Shown here: positions 6,664-11,899 of the stretch, piece by piece
Layout of the letters: each line of letters begins with the position of its first letter
How positions within the stretch are numbered: the first letter of the stretch is position 1
Assembly (NCBI GenBank): GCA_036260415.1
Contig: DASZZX010000287.1
Span: forward strand, 1-11,899
DNA length: 11,899 nucleotides
DNA from: DASZZX01 sp036260415
GTDB lineage: Bacteria > Actinomycetota > Nitriliruptoria > Nitriliruptorales > JAHWKO01
Direction of reading: 5' to 3'
Program-made: the position numbers and the translations under genes
Notes under the pieces: generated by a model
Database searches by the model: none
The model's input: only the letters and a program-made list of their open reading frames with translations
Told to the model about the DNA's origin: nothing

Positions 6664-7883
6664 TGCGGATGCGCCGCCACAGCCCGTACCGACCCCCGCG
6701 GGCGCCCCGGCGGGCCATCGCCACGTCCGCCGGGAGGTCCCTGCTGCTGGCGGGCTGGCTGGTTGCGGCGTCCGCGTTCTACGTCACCGACGTGCTGGCA
6801 GACCGGCTCATCGACGCGCCGACCTCGACCACGGCGGAGGTCTCGGTGGTCCTGACCGACGACGACCAGGGTGCGGGGCTGTTCGACGCCGATCGCCTCG
6901 CTCCTGGACCTGCCGGCTCCAACTGCGTTCGTGTCTCCTACCTCGGAGGCGGAGCCGCCAGCGTGCGCCTGTTCGGGCGATCCGGCGGCACCGGGCTGGA
7001 CCGCTCCCTGCACCTGACGGTGGAGGCCGGGACAGGGGGCGCGTTCGGCGACTGCACAGGGTTCAGCGGAACCGAGCTGTACGACGGACTTCTGCAGGAT
7101 TTCACCCAGGCCCATGCGGACTTCCCCTCGGGCCTCGTCGGCGTGTCACCTTCCTCGTCCCAGCCGACCACCACGTACCGGTTCAGCGTCTGGCTGCTCG
7201 ACGACCCGGGAGCGCAGGGCCGGACCGCCAGCGCCACCCTCATATGGGAGGCACGTGCGGCCGCCCCGGGAGACACCGGACAACCCGGGACGCCGAGCAC
7301 GCCACAGCCGACCCCGCCATCGACGGGCCCAGAACCCACCCCGCCCGGTCCTGCGCCGGTCACGTCGCCGCCCGGGCCCGAGCCGGTCACGGACGAACGG
7401 GGTCCCTCCTTGCCGCCTGCACCCGATCCGGGCAGTGGCGAGGCCGGTGAGGCCTCCGGGGCCGGGCCCCAACCGGTCACGGGCCAGGCCGGCGACGCCA
7501 CCGGGTCCGGATCCGACCCGGTGACCGGCGAGGCCGGTGGAGCCACCGGGGACGCGCCCCAACCGGTGACGGACGAGGCCGGCGACGCCCCCGCGTCCGA
7601 GCCTCGACTGGTCACCGACGGGCCAGGTCGCGCCGGCGACCCGCCCTCCGTGACGCCCAGGTCGGGCGAGGTCGACAGCCCATCGCTGTGGGGGCGGACG
7701 CTGCGATTGGTCAAGGCCCTCGCAGACGAGTCGGCGTTCCCGCTCATCCTGCTCGTGATCATGGTGATCTTCCTCGTCGTTCAGGACAGCATCGACCGCA
7801 GGGACCCCAAGCTCGCGCTCGCCCCCGTGTACCCGGAACCCGATCTGCCGTTCGAACCCCTGCCGCAGGCGGTCCGGCCGTGA
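6663..7883 (+). CDS. TasA-like surface protein with Pro-rich repeat stalk and C-terminal membrane anchor
   Basis: A 406-aa protein whose ATG overlaps the signal peptidase stop (TGATG), with GAGGG upstream. Parts in order: Arg-rich N-terminus and signal span (about 27-46); TasA-like domain (55-199) with VSVVLTDDDQGAGLF (60-74), C88 and C131, and a closing LIWEARA (193-199), matching the upstream paralogue's TVTLTDNDNGVALF, cysteine pair and FTWEAQA; a Pro/Gly/Thr/Glu-rich stalk (200 to about 345) with 15-residue repeats around PVTGEAG; a short hydrophobic span FPLILLVIMVIFLVV (359-373); and a 33-residue tail beginning QDSIDRRDPKLALAP. The layout suggests the domain is displayed on a stalk from the membrane, perhaps as the base or anchor for the secreted paralogue, as TapA does for TasA. 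That role is inference. The AFTA-type cleavage context of the paralogue is missing here. Confidence 0.78.
   Translation: MRMRRHSPYRPPRAPRRAIATSAGRSLLLAGWLVAASAFYVTDVLADRLIDAPTSTTAEVSVVLTDDDQGAGLFDADRLAPGPAGSNCVRVSYLGGGAASVRLFGRSGGTGLDRSLHLTVEAGTGGAFGDCTGFSGTELYDGLLQDFTQAHADFPSGLVGVSPSSSQPTTTYRFSVWLLDDPGAQGRTASATLIWEARAAAPGDTGQPGTPSTPQPTPPSTGPEPTPPGPAPVTSPPGPEPVTDERGPSLPPAPDPGSGEAGEASGAGPQPVTGQAGDATGSGSDPVTGEAGGATGDAPQPVTDEAGDAPASEPRLVTDGPGRAGDPPSVTPRSGEVDSPSLWGRTLRLVKALADESAFPLILLVIMVIFLVVQDSIDRRDPKLALAPVYPEPDLPFEPLPQAVRP
7473..7622 (+). repeat. 45-bp tandem repeat inside the stalk of the TasA-like surface protein
   Basis: Units begin at 7473, 7518, 7563 and 7608, each exactly 45 bases (15 residues). 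The encoded core is PVTGQAG, PVTGEAG, PVTDEAG, then LVTDGPG in the degenerate last unit. Less regular PVT units (PVTS, PVTD) precede them from about 7350. Such in-frame repeats can change copy number and so change the reach of a surface domain. Confidence 0.75.
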
Positions 7884-8098
7884 CGACCGACCGCCGAGGA
7901 TGGACGACCACCCCCGCGCCCGTGACCGTGGCTCGCTCCGCGCCCGCCGGGCACGCGCAGGGCGTCGCGCCGGTCCGCGACCGTCGTGCCCCATTGGCTT
8001 GCCCAGGGTTGGCTGGTGCCACGTGCGACGCAGCCGCCGTGCAGCGACCGGGCACGACCGCGGGCCACTGGCCCGGGTGGGTCATTTCGAGGCGACGC
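7884..8098 (+). other. Intergenic region after the surface-protein operon
   Basis: This GC-rich stretch has no frame with a credible start signal; the open frame from 7900 is Arg-rich and lacks motifs until its last 42 codons, which are annotated separately. A perfect stem CGGGCC (8061-8066) / GGCCCG (8070-8075) with an ACT loop may end transcription of the upstream operon, but no proper T-run follows. Another stem, GCCC-GCC-GGGC, lies near 7940-7955. Confidence 0.4.
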
Positions 8099-8126
8099 TC
8101 CAAGCGGGGCGTTGGTCGGCCGATAC
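8099..8126 (+). promoter_or_regulatory. Candidate sigma-28/WhiG-like promoter before the diguanylate cyclase unit
   Basis: GCCGATAC (8119-8126) matches the FliA/WhiG -10 consensus GCCGATAA at 7 of 8 positions. TCCAA (8099-8103) sits 15 bases upstream as a partial -35 (consensus TCAAA or TAAA). Transcription would start near 8133, about 20 bases before the small ORF at 8152. This is a by-eye match, and the -35 half is weak. Confidence 0.4.
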
Positions 8127-8151
8127 AACAGGGAACGACCGGGGAGGCCAC

Positions 8152-8280
8152 GTGAGCTGGACGCGGCAGGGACCCGACACCGCCTCTGCCGAGGCGTTGC
8201 ACGACGTGGTCCGGGGATCCCTCGCCGCCCGAGAGCGGACCGACCGCCGCGTTCGCAGACAGGAGAAACCCCATGCCTAG
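8152..8280 (+). CDS. Small ORF (42 aa) overlapping the diguanylate cyclase start, function unknown
   Basis: A GTG at 8152 has GGGGAGG (8141-8147) 4 bases upstream and opens a 42-residue frame that ends in TAG at 8278-8280, inside the ATGCCTAG that contains the next gene's start. The product is mostly hydrophilic and basic at its end, with a likely helix around ALHDVVRGSLAARERTDRRV. No domain is recognised and there is no membrane span. The 8-base overlap indicates translational coupling, and it could simply be a leader whose translation opens the cyclase ribosome site. It lies at the downstream end of a longer open frame beginning near 7900, which I regard as non-coding before 8152. Confidence 0.45.
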   Translation: MSWTRQGPDTASAEALHDVVRGSLAARERTDRRVRRQEKPHA

Positions 8281-9934
8281 AACAGCGGGTGGTAGCTCCG
8301 GTGAGCTGGTGCCGCTGACCCACCGCGTGCGTTACCTGCAGGCCCTGCGGGCCATCGCTGGCGGGGTGGTGCTCCTCTTCACGTTGCTGGCGCCGGAAGC
8401 CGTCGGAGAGTCGCTCCGTGGACTGGTGGTCGTCACAGCGGGCTACCTGCTGATCACCGTGACGGCCGAGGCCTTCTGGCGGCTGTCCAGCCAACGCGGT
8501 CTGGGCGTGTTCAGCGCCATGCTGCTGGTCGACGGCCTGTACCTGCAGTGGGTGGCGTTCGACAGCGGTGGGGTGGCGAGCCCCTTCCACTACCTCAGCC
8601 TGCTCCACGTTGGGGCGGTGTCCTTGCTCGCCTCCTACCGAACCGGGATGAAGCTGGCTCTGTGGCACTCCCTGCTGCTGATCGTGGGGTTCCACGCTCA
8701 GGTCGCCGGCGTGCTCCATCCCGGGGTGGACAAGCAGTCCGGCTGGTCGGGGTCCGACTTCAAGGCGATGATCGCGTTCGTGGTCGCGTTCTGGCTGACC
8801 GCGATCGCCACGTCCCTCTTCTCCGCCGTGAACGAGCGCGAGCTGCGGCGGCGGCGCTACGACCTGGAAGCCCTCGCCACGATGGCCAGGGAGCTCGACC
8901 TCACCACCCGGCCGGAAGACATCGCGCGCGTGCTCCTGGACAACCTTCTCGACGCCTTCGGCTTCGCCCGAGGGTTGGTGGTCGCCGCCCCGCACGGGCA
9001 GCTGCGCATCCTGGCCGTGCGAGGATGGACAGCCGACGACGGATCCCCCGTGGACGTCGGGGGCACGTTGCCGGAGGACGTCGGTCTCGCCCACGCGACG
9101 CAGCTTCTGTCGGGGATCGATCCCCGGATCGTGCCCGGCCTCGCCGCCTTGCTCCCCGACGCGCGCAACGTCGTGGTGGTGCCGCTCAACGCCGAAGGCC
9201 GCAGGATCGGCTTGGTCATCGTCGAACACGGGCTGCGGCAGAGCTCCCGGATCGAACGGCGGGTCGTGACCATGACCGAGCGCTTCACCGACCACGCGGC
9301 GCTGGCACTGCAGAACGCCTGGCTGCTCGAGCGGCTGAGGGCGATGGCGACGACCGACCAGCTGACCGGGCTCGCCAACCGACGGACCTTCGAGGAGACG
9401 CTGGCGCGGGAGATGTCGCGCGAGATCCGGGCCGGGGAGCCACTCAGCTTGATCCTGCTCGACATCGACCACTTCAAGCGCATCAACGACACGTACGGGC
9501 ACCAGGCCGGCGACGAGGTGCTGCGCATCGTGGCTCGAAGCCTGGCGGACAGCTGCCGGGACTTCGACACCGCGGCACGGTTCGGCGGTGAGGAGTTCGC
9601 GGTGGTGCTGCCGGGAACGGGTCCGGCCGACGCCCTCGCGATCGCTGAGCGGTTCAGGACGGCCGTCGAGGCCGCCGACACGTCGGTGCCGGTCACCATC
9701 AGCGCAGGCGCAGCCACGTTCCTCCTGCACGGCAGCAACGCCGACGAACTGCTCAAGAGCGCCGACGAAGCCCTGTACGCGTCCAAGGCCGCGGGTCGCA
9801 ACACAGCCACCCTGGCGCGTGCCCGGGAGGACGCTCCGCACGACCCGAGAGACCGCGGGCGGCAAGGACCGCCGACGGCTCGTGGGGCCGCTGGCCCAGC
9901 GAGGATCCGGTCCGAAGCGTGGGCGGCACGGTGA
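8273..9934 (+). CDS. Membrane GAF-GGDEF diguanylate cyclase
   Basis: Makes cyclic di-GMP from two GTP. The 553-aa protein starts at ATG 8273 with AGGAG 7 bases upstream. Residues 20-185 hold about six hydrophobic spans forming an N-terminal membrane sensor I cannot assign to a named MASE family. A basic linker (ELRRRRYDLEALA) leads to a GAF-like domain (about 200-345) and then GGDEF (about 350-510). Active-site features are intact: DQLTGLANR (362-370), LLDIDHFKRIND with D397, and the signature GGEEF (438-442). The product-inhibition I-site RxxD is present as R429-D432 (RDFD), five residues before GGEEF. No EAL domain follows. The last 40 residues are Arg/Gly/Pro-rich with no motif. Its place next to the TasA-like operon suggests a role in matrix or attachment control, but the ligand sensed is unknown. 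Confidence 0.92.
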   Translation: MPRTAGGSSGELVPLTHRVRYLQALRAIAGGVVLLFTLLAPEAVGESLRGLVVVTAGYLLITVTAEAFWRLSSQRGLGVFSAMLLVDGLYLQWVAFDSGGVASPFHYLSLLHVGAVSLLASYRTGMKLALWHSLLLIVGFHAQVAGVLHPGVDKQSGWSGSDFKAMIAFVVAFWLTAIATSLFSAVNERELRRRRYDLEALATMARELDLTTRPEDIARVLLDNLLDAFGFARGLVVAAPHGQLRILAVRGWTADDGSPVDVGGTLPEDVGLAHATQLLSGIDPRIVPGLAALLPDARNVVVVPLNAEGRRIGLVIVEHGLRQSSRIERRVVTMTERFTDHAALALQNAWLLERLRAMATTDQLTGLANRRTFEETLAREMSREIRAGEPLSLILLDIDHFKRINDTYGHQAGDEVLRIVARSLADSCRDFDTAARFGGEEFAVVLPGTGPADALAIAERFRTAVEAADTSVPVTISAGAATFLLHGSNADELLKSADEALYASKAAGRNTATLARAREDAPHDPRDRGRQGPPTARGAAGPARIRSEAWAAR

Positions 9935-10052
9935 CGCTCGTGCAGGCGTCCCCTCGTGGCATCCAGGGCGGCGCTCGCCGGTGGCCCGCACTTGACCGCC
10001 GCTCCGACCGCGGGGGGGCGCTGCACCTCCTCGACCCAGCGCTCGCTGCGGT

Positions 10053-10080
10053 CGATAAACCGCCGGGAGTAGCGGCGGAG
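10053..10080 (-). terminator. Hairpin terminator downstream of the degraded minus-strand gene
   Basis: CCGCCG (10060-10065) and CGGCGG (10073-10078) form a perfect 6-bp stem with a 7-base loop. Read on the minus strand it is followed directly by TTTAT, and it begins 4 bases past the ancestral stop of the degraded gene (10082-10084). It could also serve the convergent diguanylate cyclase transcript, though without a T-run in that direction. Confidence 0.5.
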
Positions 10081-10081
10081 C

Positions 10082-10812
10082 TCAGCGGCGCCCGCCGCGC
10101 CCTCCGCGCAGCCTGACGGTGCGTTCTTCGAAGCCGAAGCCGCAGTCGAACTGGCCGCAGGCCACCGCGAAGGCGACGCTGACCGCCTTGCCGCCAGCGA
10201 ACTTCCCGTTCTCCGGCGTGACCTCCAGGGTCCAAGAGTGTCTGGCCGTCACAGCTGATCTCGGAGAAACCGAAACCGCGGGATGACGAACCGCCCCACC
10301 GCCTGCGTCAGCGTCGTCTCGAGGAAGGCGAAGTCCGCCTCATCGGTGCAGGTCACCGTACCCCGGATGGTGGCGGATCCGGTCCGCGGGTCGAACGTAC
10401 CCTCCGGATCCACGGTGACGTCGATCTCCGGCGGCGGCGTGATCTCATCGATGGTCAGCTTGAGCCTGCCGCCGTTGGCAACACCGTCGCCCTGGTCATC
10501 GAAGGCCAGGATGGTGTAGGTCTGGCCGGCCTCGGTGGGGAAGGGGACCGCGCCGGGAGCGCAGTTGAGGACGGTCCAGCTGCCGGGGCTTCCGGTCGCC
10601 ACGATCGCCACAGCGCTGTGGTCGGCTTCGGACAAGTCCACGCCGAGCCACCCGTCGGAGGCGGCGGTGAGCTGGTACCACACGCTCGCGTCGGTCGCCG
10701 GGGCGCCGCACTGCTCGTTCAGTTCGGCGTCGTCGGCTGGTGGTCGCGGGGACCGGCCGCCCTCCCAGTGAGGTGCGAGTACAACCGTCCCAGACAGCCC
10801 ACGGGTTCTATC
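10082..10812 (-). pseudogene. Remnant of a secreted beta-rich (pre-peptidase-like) protein gene, 5'-truncated and frameshifted
   Basis: Read on the minus strand, a frame open from 10812 encodes DDAELNEQCGAPATDASVWY, a domain resembling the secreted NDxFADA...SVWYxF...TYxIxxD modules, then ITPPPEIDVTVDPEGTFDP and GTVTCTDEADFAFLETTL. It then breaks: near 10276-10282 one extra base (or two lost) turns PGFGFSEISCDG into PRFRFLRDQL-stop, and near 10231-10243 a second shift is needed to reach SWTLEVTPENGKFAGGKAVS and VACGQFDCGFGFEERTVRL, ending at 10082. No start codon or signal peptide is found upstream; the frame hits a stop at 10813-10815 beside an AT-rich patch. The repaired tail, with its Cys pairs, recalls DUF6299-like secreted domains, a tentative likeness. 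The first GTG (10683) leaves only a 144-aa piece. Two shifts 40 bases apart could also be assembly errors. Confidence 0.7.
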
Positions 10813-10870
10813 TCATGACCAGTTCTTCGTTAATGCTATATTCATCACTTCTTGCTCCAGAAGACTCGTT
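10811..10870. other. Short AT-rich patch at a probable rearrangement junction
   Basis: Only 24 of these 60 bases are G or C, in a window that is otherwise strongly GC-rich. It lies exactly where the degraded minus-strand gene loses its 5' end. Small open frames cross it on both strands: plus 10815-11036 (73 codons) and minus 10985-10845 (46 codons, containing HLLVVDKAVQDPGTHAIVEE). I recognise neither and cannot choose between them. No inverted repeats or target duplications of an insertion sequence are visible. Confidence 0.5.
10815..10842 (+). promoter_or_regulatory. Promoter-like sequence in the AT-rich patch
   Basis: ATGACC (10815-10820), a 16-base spacer and TATATT (10837-10842) resemble a housekeeping TTGACN / TATAAT promoter, the best -10 by composition in the window. 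It would read toward the GH13 gene 330 bases downstream, or drive a small transcript. AT-rich DNA yields such matches by chance. Confidence 0.3.
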
Positions 10871-11179
10871 CTTCTACGATGGCGTGTGTGCCCGGATCTT
10901 GGACGGCTTTATCGACGACCAGCAGGTGCTGGCGGCGACCGAGATCCGATGCGTGTCGCGTGAGGTGCGTCACCCGGGTCCGCATCGCTGGAACGGGGGG
11001 TGCAGTTCTGTGTCCGAACTGGGCGACGGAGAGTGAGGACGGGCGCGGCCGCCGCCGACACCGTCAAGGCGCAGGGCCGCAGCGCCGGAGGTGAGACCGA
11101 ACGCTCCACGTCGCCGGGGTCCGTCGTGCCGCCGCCCACGGTTGGCGTCAGCGGGACCCAGCTGTGATCGACAGAGGCG
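10871..11179. other. Intergenic stretch before the GH13 gene
   Basis: Apart from the ends of the two small uncertain frames that start in or cross the AT-rich patch, I see no gene, tRNA or convincing repeat here. Frames are Arg/Pro/Gly-rich with no ribosome sites. It probably holds the promoter of the GH13 gene, but no clear -35/-10 pair could be fixed. Confidence 0.4.
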
Positions 11180-11899
11180 ATGACCGTGGTTGATCTGACA
11201 CAGGTCGGGGCCGCTCCGGCGAGGAACGCCTCCGGACACTGGCAGGTGTACTTCGGGGTCTACCTGCCGGGCATCACGTTCCCCAAGGGCTACCGCGTCC
11301 AGGTCCGGGTCATCCACGGCCGAGACCAGTTCGTGCGGGGCATCGAGCCGAAGGCCTTCGACCTGTCCTGGCACGAGGGTTCGGCGCTGGACTACTGGGA
11401 CGCGACCGTGGACGTGGCGGCGAACGCCGACGGGAACTTCGGGCAAGAGGGGACGTACCTGTATCGCTTCCAGCTGCTGCGCGGGCCGCGTGTCGTCACG
11501 TTCTGGTTCTCCGACCCGTTCGGTCGCGGAGCCGGCCGTGGCGGTCTGTCCGCCTTCACCGTCGACAGCAACCCGCAGCCGTTCGTCTGGGGCGACGAAG
11601 GTTTCACGGTCCCCGAGATCGATGACCAAGTCGTCTACGAGCTCCACGTGGGAGAGTTCAACGGCACGTTCGACGGCGTGGTCGCGCAGCTCGACTACCT
11701 CGAGGGCCTCGGGGTGAACGTCCTGGAGCTACTGCCCGTGACCGACGTCAAGGAGGACGTCGAATGGGGCTACACGCCGCTGGGCTACTTCGCGCCTGAC
11801 GAGCGTTACGGCGGCCCGGCTGCCATGAAGCGTCTCGTCGACCAATGTCACCAGCGCGGCATGGCAGTGATCTTGGATGCCGTCTACGCACATGCTCAC
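11180..11899 (+). CDS. GH13 alpha-glucan-active enzyme (alpha-amylase family), N-terminal part
   Basis: The frame opens at ATG 11180 (an in-frame stop lies at 11165) and runs 240 codons to the window end with no stop. GTG 11186 is an alternative start with better spacing from AGAGG (11173-11177). Residues about 15-135 form a beta-rich N-terminal domain (WQVYFGVYLPGITFPKGYRV, then TYLYRFQLL and FWFSDPFGRG) as in branching and trehalohydrolase-like enzymes. The TIM barrel begins at VVYELHVGEFNGTFDG (around E154), followed by LDYLEGLGVNVLELLPV, WGYTPLGYFAPDERYGGP and MKRLVDQCHQRGMAVILDAV. Conserved region I reads DAVYAHAH (D233, H238), with Ala237 where most GH13 enzymes have Asn. The catalytic residues lie beyond the window. 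It resembles GlgB/TreZ and uncharacterised amylase-family proteins; the exact activity is undetermined. Probable role: handling of intracellular glucans, as no signal peptide is seen. Confidence 0.85.
   Translation, partial: MTVVDLTQVGAAPARNASGHWQVYFGVYLPGITFPKGYRVQVRVIHGRDQFVRGIEPKAFDLSWHEGSALDYWDATVDVAANADGNFGQEGTYLYRFQLLRGPRVVTFWFSDPFGRGAGRGGLSAFTVDSNPQPFVWGDEGFTVPEIDDQVVYELHVGEFNGTFDGVVAQLDYLEGLGVNVLELLPVTDVKEDVEWGYTPLGYFAPDERYGGPAAMKRLVDQCHQRGMAVILDAVYAHAH

Noticed and set aside
7473..7622. CRISPR-like periodicity.
   Set aside because: The 45-base units are contiguous, in frame and encode Pro/Thr/Glu/Gly repeats in the middle of a protein. There are no unique spacers.
7781..9991. Minus-strand open frame of 736 codons opposite the diguanylate cyclase.
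   Set aside because: It is rich in His, Gln, Gly and Arg, typical of an antisense shadow of a high-GC gene, and the sense strand has an intact GAF-GGDEF protein.
9919..10116. Plus-strand frame containing LLDPALAAVDKPPGV, reminiscent of the RluA/RluD pseudouridine synthase VDKPAG motif.
   Set aside because: The frame is short, has no ribosome site, and the motif is encoded across the terminator hairpin at 10060-10078 and the 3' end of the minus-strand remnant. The likeness is probably chance.
10780..11040. Insertion sequence remnant at the AT-rich patch.
   Set aside because: No terminal inverted repeats, target duplication or transposase motif could be found by eye. Kept only as a rearrangement junction.

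Overview
The window is very GC-rich and carries actinobacterial-style genes: GTG starts, a WecA/TagO-like transferase, GT4 glycosyltransferases, and a SipW-type signal peptidase with TasA-like secreted proteins. I infer a high-GC actinobacterium, perhaps a deep lineage such as Nitriliruptoria. The rank below phylum is a guess.

Layout: (1) 1-253, minus strand: N-terminal part of an unrecognised secreted or membrane-anchored protein. (2) 413-4824: a surface-polysaccharide block. It holds a polyprenyl-phosphate sugar-1-phosphate transferase (minus), two tandem GT4 glycosyltransferases (plus; the second seems to need a CTG start), and an extended-SDR nucleotide-sugar epimerase/dehydratase (minus), with a bidirectional hairpin between the convergent genes. 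(3) 4825-5423: about 600 bases without a credible gene, ending in a leader with three hairpins. (4) 5424-7883: a compact surface-protein operon. It holds a secreted TasA/camelysin-like protein, an S26B (SipW/Sec11-type, Ser-His) signal peptidase, and a second TasA-like protein with a Pro-rich repeat stalk, one C-terminal membrane span and a charged tail. A 20-bp-stem hairpin sits on the first codons of the signal peptidase gene. (5) 8099-9934: a possible sigma-28/WhiG-like promoter, a 42-residue small ORF, and a membrane GAF-GGDEF diguanylate cyclase with an intact active site and inhibitory site. (6) 9935-11179: a degraded zone. A minus-strand secreted-protein gene here has lost its 5' end and carries two frameshifts; it abuts a short AT-rich patch that looks like a rearrangement junction. 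(7) 11180-11899, plus strand: N-terminal part of a GH13 alpha-glucan enzyme, cut by the window end.

Read together, regions 2, 4 and 5 suggest a cell-envelope/biofilm locus: lipid-linked glycan synthesis, a TasA-like fibre or surface-layer system with its own signal peptidase, and a c-di-GMP synthase that may control attachment. The functional link is inferred from adjacency; the individual protein families are seen directly in the sequence.
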